The notes beneath the pieces were generated by a model. It made no database searches. It saw nothing but the letters and a program-made list of their open reading frames with translations, and had not been told where the DNA came from. Made by a program: the position numbers and the translations under genes. DNA of 64,000 bases from Sphingobium cyanobacteriorum (lineage in GTDB: Bacteria > Pseudomonadota > Alphaproteobacteria > Sphingomonadales > Sphingomonadaceae): contig NZ_JAUQOM010000004.1 of assembly GCF_030580935.1 (NCBI RefSeq), positions 124,001 through 188,000 on the forward strand. Reading direction: 5' to 3'. Positions 1 through 7,961 of the stretch are shown here, in pieces (positions within the stretch are counted from its first letter, which is position 1; every line of letters begins with the position of its first letter).

Positions 1-779
1 TCACCCGGTTCCAGCGTGATCCCCTGCGAAATGTCGGCGATCAGTTCATCCACCTTGAACAGCATGAAGGCGGTGTTGCTGCGCTGCTTTTCCACGCCAT
101 TGACGGTCAGCCACAGGTCGAGCGACTGCGGATCGGGCATTTCGTCGGCGGTGACGACCACCGGACCCATCGGCGCGAAACTGTCCTGCCCCTTGGAATA
201 GATCCACTGCCCGGCCCGCCGGCAATCGCGGGCGCTCATGTCGATCAGCACGGTATAGCCAAAGACGTGCGACAGCGCGTTTTCGCGCGTCACGCCCTTT
301 GCCGTCGTGCCCATGATGGCGGCCAGTTCGACTTCCCAATCGAGCTGCTGCGTGATGGCCTTGTTATGCAGGATGGGTTCGTCCGGCCCGATGACGCTGG
401 TGGGCGGCTTGGAGAAGATGACCGGCTGGCGCGGCAGTTCCGGCGACGTGTCGAGCGACTTGGCGCTTTCGGCGACATGTTCGGTATAGTTGAGGCCGAT
501 GCCGAAAATATTCTTGCGCGGACGCGGAATGGGCGCCAGCAGCCTGGCATTGCCCAGGGGAATGGTGGTGCCGATCGGGAACAACCCGTCACATTCGGCC
601 AGCAATCTGGTCGCGATCGCCACGGCCTGCGGCCCCAGGTCGATGAATTCCAGCATCGACGCGGGGAAAGGCACGCCCTTGACCTGGCCGAAACGCTCCA
701 GATCGACGATGATGCCATCGACGACGGCGCCCAGCCGGGCCTCCGCCTCAACCGTGGCGCGATAGGTCACTAAACGCAT
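1..779 (-). CDS. Fumarylacetoacetate hydrolase family protein (3' end outside window)
   Basis: The visible part, about 259 residues, starts MRLVTYRATVEAEARLG and contains the FAH-family core FGIGLNYTEHVAE, the segment DWEVELAAIMG with the metal-binding Glu pattern, and FGYTVLIDMSARD. The family hydrolyses C-C bonds of acylpyruvates with a divalent metal. Directly downstream of the gentisate-type dioxygenase (17 bp gap, same strand), the likely reaction is fumarylpyruvate or maleylpyruvate hydrolysis to pyruvate plus a C4 diacid. The start at 779 has AAGGGA about 8 nt upstream. The stop lies beyond the window, so length cannot be judged. The family is clear; the exact substrate is inferred from context. 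Confidence 0.9.
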   Translation of the reverse strand, partial: MRLVTYRATVEAEARLGAVVDGIIVDLERFGQVKGVPFPASMLEFIDLGPQAVAIATRLLAECDGLFPIGTTIPLGNARLLAPIPRPRKNIFGIGLNYTEHVAESAKSLDTSPELPRQPVIFSKPPTSVIGPDEPILHNKAITQQLDWEVELAAIMGTTAKGVTRENALSHVFGYTVLIDMSARDCRRAGQWIYSKGQDSFAPMGPVVVTADEMPDPQSLDLWLTVNGVEKQRSNTAFMLFKVDELIADISQGITLEPG

Positions 780-796
780 GATATGTCCCTTGTCCT

Positions 797-1921
797 TCAG
801 GAAAGAATGGATTGATGCCCGCCATTTTCGCCCAGCGCTTCCTCGCGATAGAGGCCAAGCGCGCGCATGGCGGGCAGGTCGTGGAAACTGAACAGGCACG
901 CATCGTCGCTGTCCGACGCATTGGCATGTTCATGATACATCCAGGCCGGCACGACGAAGATGTCGCGTTCCTGCCAGTCGAACCGCTGGCCGTTGATGAT
1001 CGACCAGCCTTTGCCCTTGGCGCATTGATAGACGAAGCTGCCGGTCTGGCGGTGGGCCCTGGTGCGCTCGCCAGGGCGCAGCAACTGCATCGACGCGCCG
1101 ATCGTCTGCATCACCGGGCCGCCCGTGTCGGGATTGACATAATCCATGATGATCCCGTCATAGGGCGATCCATCGGTGACGCGGGCATAGCGGGTCAGCG
1201 CGTCATAGGTCGGCGCCCATTCATATTTGAGCAGCGGCGAATAACGCTTCGTCCACTGCACCCCCGCCGGGCGCAGGCCCGCGCCCGCCCAGGTCGCCGT
1301 GCTGTCGTCCACCGCGTAGGAGATGGCCTGCTGCAAATCGGGATGCACTTCGTAGAAATTGGCCTCCAGCGCATTCATCAACGGAATGTCCAGCCCGTCC
1401 TGCCAGATGCAGATCGTCCCGTCCTCCGCCACGCCATGTTCGTGCCAGGTGCCGTTGGGGGTCAGGACGAAATCATTCGCGCCCAGCGTCATCTTGTGCC
1501 CGTCCACATTGGTGAACGCGCCCTTCCCTTCCATGATGAAGCGCAGGGCCGACGCGCTGTGGCGGTGGCTGGAGGCGCATTCGCCCGGCGCCATCACCTG
1601 CAAGCCGGAATAGAGCCAGCCGACCGCCGCCACCACATCGGCGCGGCCCTTGTTTTCCAGATAGACGACACGGCGGCCCGCCTGTTCGGGCGTCACCAGG
1701 TCCAGCGCGCGCAGCACGTCGGCGCGCAGGTCGTTATAGCGCCAGAGCATGGGCACCGACGTGGACACAGGCTCCCACGGTTCGATCTTGTTCGCGACGG
1801 TCCACAAGGCCCCGGTGCCAAGACTTTCGAGGCGCTTGTAATAAGCCAGCAAATCCGGCGTATCGGCGACATTGGCGCGGCCGATCATCTCCTCGCGATA
1901 CTGGTCATAGCTATGCGCCAT
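797..1921 (-). CDS. Gentisate 1,2-dioxygenase-like bicupin ring-cleavage dioxygenase
   Basis: A 374-residue bicupin, the usual length for gentisate 1,2-dioxygenase and its salicylate or hydroxynaphthoate dioxygenase relatives. The N-terminal cupin carries the iron-ligand pattern SSHRHSASALRFIMEG with a second His in GTWHEHG. The second cupin has RAHRQTGSFVYQCAKG and a degenerate second motif. The enzyme uses Fe(II) and O2 to open a hydroxylated aromatic acid between carboxyl- and hydroxyl-bearing carbons. The start at 1921 is preferred over ATG 1936 because GGAGG lies 6 nt upstream of it. It is the first gene of an operon with the FAH-family hydrolase, divergent from the nitrilase, and a putative MarR site lies just upstream. 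Gentisate itself as substrate is likely but not proven. Confidence 0.88.
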   Translation of the reverse strand: MAHSYDQYREEMIGRANVADTPDLLAYYKRLESLGTGALWTVANKIEPWEPVSTSVPMLWRYNDLRADVLRALDLVTPEQAGRRVVYLENKGRADVVAAVGWLYSGLQVMAPGECASSHRHSASALRFIMEGKGAFTNVDGHKMTLGANDFVLTPNGTWHEHGVAEDGTICIWQDGLDIPLMNALEANFYEVHPDLQQAISYAVDDSTATWAGAGLRPAGVQWTKRYSPLLKYEWAPTYDALTRYARVTDGSPYDGIIMDYVNPDTGGPVMQTIGASMQLLRPGERTRAHRQTGSFVYQCAKGKGWSIINGQRFDWQERDIFVVPAWMYHEHANASDSDDACLFSFHDLPAMRALGLYREEALGENGGHQSILS

Positions 1922-1964
1922 CCATGCCTCCATCAAATGCTATAGGCTTAAAATAAATTGAATT

Positions 1965-1977
1965 ATATGCAAATGCA
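1965..1977. promoter_or_regulatory. Putative MarR-type operator, copy 1
   Basis: ATATGCAAATGCA in an AT-rich patch between the divergent dioxygenase and nitrilase genes. Its reverse complement TGCATTTGCATAT is identical over 13 bases to the copy before iorA at 25545, and differs at two positions from the copy before the acyl-CoA synthetase at 21167. It could control both divergent promoters. The regulator assignment (MarR gene at 21237-21731) is inference. Confidence 0.55.
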
Positions 1978-2036
1978 ACTATTATAATATCGGTTTCTGC
2001 GCCATGGTGCGTGCTGATTTCCGGGAAAGGATTGAT

Positions 2037-2975
2037 ATGGCCCAGACGTTCAAGGCCGCCGTGGTTCAGGCTGCCTCTTCCCCTTATGATTCCCAGGCGT
2101 CCGCGCGCAAGGCGGCCGATCTGGTGCGGACCGCCGCTGCGGGTGGTGCCCGGCTGATCGTGTTCCCCGAAGCCTTTCTGGGCGGCTATCCCAAGGGCGC
2201 GTCCTTCGGCACCCCGGTCGGGATGCGCAGGCCCCAGGGGCGCGAGGATTTTCGCGCCTATCATGAGGCCGCGATCGACCTGGACGGGCCTGAGGTGGAA
2301 TTACTGGCAGAAGCGACGCGCGACACCGGCACCTTCGTCGTGATCGGCGTGATCGAGCGCGACGGCGGCACCGTCTATTGCACCGCCCTGTTCCTCGACG
2401 GCGAAAAGGGACTGGTCGCCAAGCATCGCAAGCTGATGCCGACCGGGGCCGAACGGCTGATCTGGGGCTTTGGCGATGGATCGACGATGCCGGTGATCGA
2501 CACGTCGCTCGGCCGGATCGGCGCGGTCATCTGCTGGGAAAATTACATGCCGATGATGCGCATGGCGATGTATGACCAGGGCGTCACCCTCTATTGCGCG
2601 CCGACCGCCGACGATCGCGACGGCTGGGCCTCCTCCATGCAGCATATCGCGCTGGAAGGACGCTGTTTCGTGCTGTCCGCCTGCCAGCACATCACCCGCG
2701 CCGCCTACCCGCAGGATTATGACTGCGCCCTGGGCGATGATCCCGACACGGTGCTGCTGCGTGGCGGGTCGATGATCGTGGCGCCGCTGGGCGCCGTGCT
2801 TGCCGGTCCCGATTATAGCGGGGAGACGATCCTCTATGCCGACATCGATACGGACGAAGTGATCCGCGGCAAATATGATTTCGATGTTGCGGGCCATTAT
2901 GCCCGGCCCGACATCTTCAGCCTGTCTGTGAATGTCGCGCCCCAGCGCGCGGTCAAACGGGAAGGGGCGGAGTAA
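2037..2975 (+). CDS. Nitrilase (carbon-nitrogen hydrolase)
   Basis: 312 residues, typical for aliphatic or arylacetonitrilases. The catalytic triad is visible: Glu45 in FPEAFLGGYPKG, Lys132 in KHRKLMPTGAER and Cys166 in GAVICWENYMP. The GGYPKG context and the CWEN motif point to a true nitrilase branch (nitrile to carboxylic acid plus ammonia) rather than an amidase. The start at 2037 follows GGGAAAGG by 6 nt; an upstream in-frame ATG at 2004 lacks such a site. It is divergent from the ring-cleavage operon and 7 bp from the next gene, so the two are probably co-transcribed. It may feed arylacetic or aromatic acids into the surrounding pathways. Confidence 0.92.
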   Translation: MAQTFKAAVVQAASSPYDSQASARKAADLVRTAAAGGARLIVFPEAFLGGYPKGASFGTPVGMRRPQGREDFRAYHEAAIDLDGPEVELLAEATRDTGTFVVIGVIERDGGTVYCTALFLDGEKGLVAKHRKLMPTGAERLIWGFGDGSTMPVIDTSLGRIGAVICWENYMPMMRMAMYDQGVTLYCAPTADDRDGWASSMQHIALEGRCFVLSACQHITRAAYPQDYDCALGDDPDTVLLRGGSMIVAPLGAVLAGPDYSGETILYADIDTDEVIRGKYDFDVAGHYARPDIFSLSVNVAPQRAVKREGAE

Positions 2976-2982
2976 GCGGATC

Positions 2983-3618
2983 ATGGATTTCGATTTCGCG
3001 CAGATGGCCGGACCGGACCGCTACAAGCTGATGAGCGCGGCGATCACGCCCCGCCCCATCGCCTGGCTGACCACCCAGTCGCACGATGGTGTGCGCAACG
3101 CCGCGCCCTACAGTTTTTTCAACATGATGGGGGCGGAACCGCCGCTGGTGTCGATCGGGCTGATGCGGCGGCCCGATGGCAGTTACAAGGACAGCGCCCG
3201 CAATATCCTGGATACAGGGGAGTTCGTCGTCAATCTGGTGGGCGAACAGGATGCCGTGGCGATGAACTTCACCTGCATCGACGCGCCGCCCGCATTTGAC
3301 GAGATCGCGGCCGCCGGGATCGCGGTGACGCCTTCGCTGTCCGTCACCCCGCCCCGCATCGTTTCAGCGCCGGTGTCGATGGAATGCCGGCTTGTCCATC
3401 AGTTCGAGGCGGGCAAGAGCCTGATCGTCATCGGCGAAGTCGTGCGTTTCCACATCGCCGACGCGCTGGTGGACGCCGACCGCCTGCATGTCGACACACT
3501 GGCCATGAACCTGATCGCGCGGATGCATGGCGCGGGATGGTACACGCGCTGCACCGACCTGTTCCAGATGACCCGTCCGGTTTTCGCCGACGGGGACGAG
3601 GCGACGATACGAAACTGA
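2983..3618 (+). CDS. Flavin reductase-like FMN-binding protein
   Basis: 211 residues with the split-barrel flavin reductase fold of the DIM6/NTAB type: MSAAITPRPIAWLTTQS at the N-terminus, APYSFFNMMGAEPPLVSIG, then TGEFVVNLV and FTCIDAPP. Members bind FMN and reduce it for a partner monooxygenase, or act as flavoenzymes. No partner oxygenase is adjacent; the upstream gene is the nitrilase, 7 bp away, so they are likely one transcript. The start at 2983 is chosen for the purine-rich GGAAGGGGCGGAG upstream and fits the family N-terminus. Confidence 0.85.
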   Translation: MDFDFAQMAGPDRYKLMSAAITPRPIAWLTTQSHDGVRNAAPYSFFNMMGAEPPLVSIGLMRRPDGSYKDSARNILDTGEFVVNLVGEQDAVAMNFTCIDAPPAFDEIAAAGIAVTPSLSVTPPRIVSAPVSMECRLVHQFEAGKSLIVIGEVVRFHIADALVDADRLHVDTLAMNLIARMHGAGWYTRCTDLFQMTRPVFADGDEATIRN

Positions 3619-3624
3619 CCGGGC

Positions 3625-3654
3625 GGGGGCGGGGAGGCGTTTCCCCCCGCCCCC
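3625..3654. terminator. GC-rich hairpin between convergent genes
   Basis: A perfect 10-bp stem (GGGGGCGGGG at 3625-3634 with CCCCGCCCCC at 3645-3654) and a 10-nt loop lie between the stop of the flavin reductase (3618) and the stop of the opposite-strand serine hydrolase homologue (3663). It is probably a bidirectional terminator, although the U-tract is weak. Confidence 0.6.
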
Positions 3655-3662
3655 TGCACGGT

Positions 3663-5066
3663 TCATTCGACCAGGGGCGTGTCCCAACGGTCGATCGGCA
3701 TGATTTCGATACCGCCGATCCTGCCATTGGGCGCGTAGCTCAACCGCATTTCCAGCATGCCCGTATCGTAACGCGCGCGATAGACATGCACATCATCGTC
3801 GCCGCGCGGCATGCGGCCGAACAGGGCGATGGCGCGCCGCGTCCCCAGCGGCTGCACGATCGCCTGATATTCCGCCTGCATCTCGGTAAAATCCAGCTTC
3901 GCCATGTCGGTAAAGTCGCCATGGGCCGCCTGCCCCCGCGCGATCGCGTCCAGCAGGCTGCCGGCCCGATCGGTCATGCCCGGCGCGGCATCCTGGATCG
4001 GCAGGGCGGGCGCCTGTTTCAGCACGGGTTCGACCATGCCGGCGATGTGGCGCGCGATCAGGCCGGGATCGCTCTTGTCGCTGTTCGCCAGCACCACGAC
4101 GGTCAATCCTGCGGGCATATAGCGGATGATGAACGTCCTGAATCCCTGCCAACTGCCGCCATGCCGCCAGATCGTCTGCCCCGCTGCCGCTTCCTGAAAC
4201 CAGCCGAAGCCATAGGGATAGGTCTTGCCACTGGCGATGCCGGCAGGGTTGGCGATGGCCGCCCAGGATCGGGGCTGCACGATCCTGCCCGCGGCGACGC
4301 CCGCATCCCATGCCGCATAATCGAGCGCGGACAGATAGAGCGATCCGTCAGCGGTGGAATTGGCGGTCGGCGATACCCATTCGGCATTGCGCGCCATGCC
4401 ATCGCGCATTTCATAACCGGCGGCACGGTTGGGCACGACCGCCAGTTCGTCGATCGGCCGCGCGCTGTTCATCCCCAGCGGCCTGAACAGGCGGCGCGTC
4501 AGCAGGTCGCCATAATATTCGCCACTGACCTTTCGAATGACGAAGCCCAGGACGATATAGTTGGTATAGCTGAACCGCCAGCGCGTGCCCGCCGCAAAAT
4601 TAATGTCCTGCCGGAAGATGATGTCGAGCAGTTCGTCATCGCTGTAATCGGTGCGGAATTCGCCATTGGGCGTCGCGGGCAGGCCGGACGTGTGATTGAG
4701 CAACTGGCGGATCGTGACCCGTTTCCAGCTCGGCGGCGCCTTGGGCAGATAGCGGGTGACGGGATCATCCAGCGCGATCTTGCCATCCTCCACCAGCAGC
4801 ATCGTGGCCATGGCGGTGAACTGCATCCCGACCGCGCCGGTCTTGAACAGCGTATCGGGATGGACCGGGATATGATGTTCCAGATTGGCGAAGCCATAGC
4901 CCTGCGTCCGCACGACCTGTCCGTGCCGCATGACCGCCAGAGACAGGCCCGGAATATGCTGCCGCGCCATTTCCGCACCGATATAATCGTCGATCGGGTC
5001 GGCCATGGCCCCGGAAGAAACCCCAAGGGCCAGGAAAAGCGCGGATATTCTGATCATCAAACGCAT
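3663..5066 (-). CDS. Secreted beta-lactamase-family (PF00144) homologue lacking the catalytic Ser-x-x-Lys
   Basis: 467 residues with a signal peptide ending near MADPIDD and a class C beta-lactamase/serine-hydrolase fold: NHTSGLP, YTNYIVLG (Tyr167-x-Asn169 present), and HGG in IWRHGGSWQGF. Where the family has S-x-x-K (as in GSVGKQFTA) this protein reads TGAVGMQFTAM. Ala78 replaces the nucleophilic Ser and Met81 the general-base Lys; the codons GCG and ATG were read directly. It is therefore probably a non-hydrolytic, ligand-binding periplasmic protein. A C-terminal domain of about 100 residues follows the hydrolase domain. It lies downstream of a tiny membrane ORF and a membrane-bound regulator on the same strand, which suggests a sensing partner rather than an enzyme. 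Confidence 0.85.
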   Translation of the reverse strand: MRLMIRISALFLALGVSSGAMADPIDDYIGAEMARQHIPGLSLAVMRHGQVVRTQGYGFANLEHHIPVHPDTLFKTGAVGMQFTAMATMLLVEDGKIALDDPVTRYLPKAPPSWKRVTIRQLLNHTSGLPATPNGEFRTDYSDDELLDIIFRQDINFAAGTRWRFSYTNYIVLGFVIRKVSGEYYGDLLTRRLFRPLGMNSARPIDELAVVPNRAAGYEMRDGMARNAEWVSPTANSTADGSLYLSALDYAAWDAGVAAGRIVQPRSWAAIANPAGIASGKTYPYGFGWFQEAAAGQTIWRHGGSWQGFRTFIIRYMPAGLTVVVLANSDKSDPGLIARHIAGMVEPVLKQAPALPIQDAAPGMTDRAGSLLDAIARGQAAHGDFTDMAKLDFTEMQAEYQAIVQPLGTRRAIALFGRMPRGDDDVHVYRARYDTGMLEMRLSYAPNGRIGGIEIMPIDRWDTPLVE

Positions 5067-5111
5067 GGGCGGCCGTTCTTTCGCGTTGCAGCCGGCCAGT
5101 GCAAGGCCGTC

Positions 5112-5213
5112 TCAGCCCTTATGCTGCCACCGGGCGCCGCCAGCCATAATGGCCGAAACGGCCAGCATGTTTCCAAAGATGGCCAGCGCCATAGCACCCA
5201 TGCCCCGGATCAT
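5112..5213 (-). CDS. Small single-span membrane protein (33 aa), hypothetical
   Basis: A 33-codon frame whose ATG overlaps the TGA of the upstream winged-helix gene in an ATGA arrangement, a strong sign of translational coupling. It encodes MIRGMGAMALAIFGNMLAVS followed by AIMAGGARWQHKG: a short N-terminus, about 20 hydrophobic residues able to span the membrane, then a basic tail. No family is recognised. It lies between a one-TM regulator and a secreted pseudo-hydrolase, so it could be a transmembrane adaptor. The overlap is the main reason to believe it; its size keeps confidence moderate. Confidence 0.5.
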   Translation of the reverse strand: MIRGMGAMALAIFGNMLAVSAIMAGGARWQHKG

Positions 5214-6637
5214 GGATCGACATGGCCTTCCCCTTCATAATCATCATGGGGAAAGCGCTGGCTGGGGGTGGAGCGGTCCCAGATACCGCGCGACCGCAAC
5301 GGTCGCGTGACCAGCAACTGCCCGCTGATGTTGAGATTGCCCATGGCGCGCACCTGGTACAGGGATTCGAAACCGCGCGCATCGGCGGTCGCCTTCCGGT
5401 CCATCGCGTTGAGTTGCACAGGCTCGCTCGCAAATTCCGCCATCTGCCGCAAGGCGGCGTCGCGCGCGCCCGCGATGATGACGATATGGTTGCCCGATGG
5501 CCCCGGCAGCCTGGCCATATAGCCAAAATCCCGCCGCGCCACCCGCTCGTCCGCCAGCAACTGCCCGCCATCGGCCTGATAACGCCGCCGCGAAACCGTG
5601 TCGATCAGCTCGTCATAGGTCGTGCCGACCCTGAAACCGGACGCCTGGAACAGGGGGTTGCGCAGCATCGCGCCCAGTCCGCTGATCTGCCCGACATAGA
5701 CGATGTCGGATGATTTGAGGAGGTCGGCCGTCAGTTGCGAAACCGGGATCATGCTGATGCGGCGGCCGGACTGGCCCTTTATCGCGCGCAGCGCATCGAA
5801 CAGGTCGCCCAGCGACATGACCGCGCTCGACGGCACATAGCGCATGTCCAGGTCGCGAATGCGCGCCCGTTCCTGCGGCCGCGCCATCAGGTAGATATCC
5901 AGATCCTCCCGCGCGTTGATCGACGGGTCACGGACAAGGCGCGGCGGGCCCATGTCCACCGCCTGCCCTTTCGCGGTTTCCGCGAACAGATAATAATCGC
6001 CCAGCACGATGGTGATCGGCCGATCATCCTGCGCGATCGGCCGCCAGAGCGCCGTTTGCGCCAGCGCCGACGGCGTGCTTTCCGACCAGCGCGGAAAAAA
6101 CAGCCACCAGCCCGCAATGTTCGCCAGCAGCAGGAGCGCCAGCACCGCACCGATCATGGCAGGACGTTGCCGGCGGCCATCGCTGTCATCGGCACCGTCA
6201 TATTCCTCGCTCGCCGCGATGGCCGGCGCATCGGCATCATCCGCCAGCATCAGGGCATATTCGCCCTTGGGAATGAACAGCTTGCGCCCCGGCATGTCCG
6301 CCTGCGCCTGTTCAAGCAGCTTGCGCAGGCGGTGGACATAGACGCGCACGGTCGCGTCCTGCGGCGTATCGATCGTCTGCCCGATCGAAAAGGCTTCGTT
6401 GGCGATGTCGATTTCGGACGGGGAGCGTCCTTCCAGCGTGCGTTCCAGCAGGAAATCGAAAAGGCGCAGCAGCTTGTCCGATCGCTTCGACCCGATCATG
6501 GCCCGCACGCGCCGGGCCTGGTCGATCAACTGCTGACGCGGCGTATCCGGCCCATCGTCGATCAGGCGATCTGTTCCGGCATCGCTGTCGGAAGGCGGCG
6601 GTGAATCATCAGGCATATTGTTGCGTATCATGGACAA
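5210..6637 (-). CDS. Membrane-anchored winged-helix transcriptional regulator (CadC/ToxR-like layout)
   Basis: 475 residues. Residues about 45-132 resemble the winged-helix domains seen in sphingomonad regulators (KLLRLFDFLLERTLEGR, then VRVYVHRLRKLLEQ and a final IPKGEYALML wing). An acidic linker and one transmembrane helix at about 160-181 (MIGAVLALLLLANIAGWWLF) follow, then a periplasmic domain of about 290 residues that I cannot assign. The layout matches one-component regulators that bind DNA from the membrane and sense outside. It is first in an operon with a 33-aa membrane ORF and a pseudo-beta-lactamase, and divergent from a DUF6644/haem-protein operon. A repeat array at 6645-6681 between them is a candidate target. 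Confidence 0.82.
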   Translation of the reverse strand: MSMIRNNMPDDSPPPSDSDAGTDRLIDDGPDTPRQQLIDQARRVRAMIGSKRSDKLLRLFDFLLERTLEGRSPSEIDIANEAFSIGQTIDTPQDATVRVYVHRLRKLLEQAQADMPGRKLFIPKGEYALMLADDADAPAIAASEEYDGADDSDGRRQRPAMIGAVLALLLLANIAGWWLFFPRWSESTPSALAQTALWRPIAQDDRPITIVLGDYYLFAETAKGQAVDMGPPRLVRDPSINAREDLDIYLMARPQERARIRDLDMRYVPSSAVMSLGDLFDALRAIKGQSGRRISMIPVSQLTADLLKSSDIVYVGQISGLGAMLRNPLFQASGFRVGTTYDELIDTVSRRRYQADGGQLLADERVARRDFGYMARLPGPSGNHIVIIAGARDAALRQMAEFASEPVQLNAMDRKATADARGFESLYQVRAMGNLNISGQLLVTRPLRSRGIWDRSTPSQRFPHDDYEGEGHVDP

Positions 6638-6644
6638 TCAAAGG

Positions 6645-6681
6645 GTTCACCCGTCTTTTGGACGTAAAGACAGTTCACCCG
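6645..6681. promoter_or_regulatory. Direct and inverted repeats in divergent promoter region
   Basis: GTTCACCCG occurs at 6645-6653 and again at 6673-6681, 28 bp apart, flanking an inverted pair GTCTTT/AAAGAC. The array lies 8 bp from the regulator start (6637) and 207 bp from the DUF6644 operon start (6888). This fits autoregulation by the winged-helix protein, but it is pattern evidence only. The rest of 6638-6887 shows nothing else clear. Confidence 0.35.
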
Positions 6682-6887
6682 CGCCGACAAGGGCGTAATC
6701 GGGTGCAGCAGCAGTTTCTTTCGCAAATGTTGCCGTATCGAACCGTTTCAAAATATCCCCGATCCGTCTTTCCGCCTAAGGCAACAGCCAACGGCACCGG
6801 CGGCGCACGCCCTGTGGCCGGGCCTGGCCGACGCCGGGACCGGCCATTCGCAACGCCGCTCGCACCATCCATCGAAAGACTCCATCC

Positions 6888-7373
6888 ATGTCCCTCGAAA
6901 CCTTCGGAAACTGGTTGTACGACACGCAGGTCAGCACGTTTCTGCGCGAAGTCAGTTGGATCATTCCCACCGTCCAGAGCATCCATATCCTGGCGATTTC
7001 CATCGTCGTCGGCTCCGCCCTGATTTCCGACCTTCGCCTGGCGGGCGTGCTGGCGACGGATGAAAAGCCCGCGGCCATCGTGCGCCGCTATTTGCCCTGG
7101 ATGTGGACCGCGCTGGTCATCCTGTTGCTGACAGGCATCGTGATGCTGCTCGCCGAACCGGGCCGGACGCTCAACAACAGCATCTTCTGGACGAAGATGG
7201 CGCTGGTTCTGGTGGCCTTTGCCCTCACCCTCTTTTTCCGCAAGCCATTGCTCGACCCGGAATTTCGCCTGGATCACGCGCGCTGGGCAACGATGGTCAA
7301 GCCTGCCGCATGGATATCGCTGCTCGTCTGGGTCGGCGTCATCTTCTGCGGCCGCTGGATCGCCTATACCTGA
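6888..7373 (+). CDS. DUF6644-like four-helix membrane protein, first of a pair
   Basis: 161 residues with four predicted membrane helices at about 26-50, 70-90, 99-119 and 138-160. A conserved His sits at the start of helix 1 (PTVQSIHILAISIVVG) and a WIA-type ending closes the chain (CGRWIAYT). The same architecture and motifs recur in the next gene, so the two are paralogues and probably form a heterodimer. The family has no established function. With the lipoprotein cytochrome two genes on, a b-type haem or quinone-linked redox role is possible but inferred. Confidence 0.75.
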   Translation: MSLETFGNWLYDTQVSTFLREVSWIIPTVQSIHILAISIVVGSALISDLRLAGVLATDEKPAAIVRRYLPWMWTALVILLLTGIVMLLAEPGRTLNNSIFWTKMALVLVAFALTLFFRKPLLDPEFRLDHARWATMVKPAAWISLLVWVGVIFCGRWIAYT

Positions 7374-7413
7374 CCTGATCCTCCCGACAACCATATAGAA
7401 AAGAGGGGCTGCC

Positions 7414-7914
7414 ATGTCCTTGGATACCCTGTTCCAGACGCTTTACGATTCCCAGCTCGCAACGACCATCCGGGAAAATACAAGCGCCTTCCCCTGGATT
7501 GAATCCGTGCATGTCCTGGCGATCACGCTGGTGTTCGGCACCATCTGCATCGTCGATCTGCGCCTGCTGGGCTATGCGTCCCACCGGCGCAGCGCGCGCA
7601 CGCTGATCGCGGAACTGTTGCCCTATACTTGGGTCGCCTTCGCATTCGCGGTCGTCACCGGCGCGCTGCTGTTCACGTCCAACGCGGTCGCCTATGCCCA
7701 TAATGCGCAATTCCAGTGGAAGATGATCGCCATCGCCGCCGCTGGCATCAACATGGGCATTTTCCACCTGACCGCCCACCGGCGCATCGTCGACTGGGAT
7801 GACGCCCTGCCCCCGCCGCTGACCGCGCGGATCGCGGGCGCCTCGTCGCTCTTGCTGTGGACATTGGTGATCGTTTTCGGGCGCTGGATCGGCTTTACCC
7901 TGTCGATTTTCTGA
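7414..7914 (+). CDS. DUF6644-like four-helix membrane protein, second of a pair
   Basis: 166 residues, a paralogue of the preceding gene: SLDTLFQTLYDSQLATTIRE parallels SLETFGNWLYDTQVSTFLRE, ESVHVLAITLVFG parallels QSIHILAISIVVG, and FGRWIGFT parallels CGRWIAYT. It has extra His residues in a loop (NMGIFHLTAHRRIVDWDD). The start follows GAGGGG by about 5 nt. The gap to the gene before is 40 bp and to the next 47 bp, so all three are likely one transcript. Function unknown. Confidence 0.75.
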   Translation: MSLDTLFQTLYDSQLATTIRENTSAFPWIESVHVLAITLVFGTICIVDLRLLGYASHRRSARTLIAELLPYTWVAFAFAVVTGALLFTSNAVAYAHNAQFQWKMIAIAAAGINMGIFHLTAHRRIVDWDDALPPPLTARIAGASSLLLWTLVIVFGRWIGFTLSIF

Positions 7915-7961
7915 TCGATGCCAATCCTGCCGCCGCTGTCCCCTGGTGCGAGCATGAACCC

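Noticed and set aside
3384..5240. A 618-codon open frame on the plus strand opposite the pseudo-beta-lactamase gene
   Set aside because: High-GC antisense frame with low-complexity Arg/His/Gln-rich sequence, no family features and no good initiation site; the minus-strand protein has clear domains.
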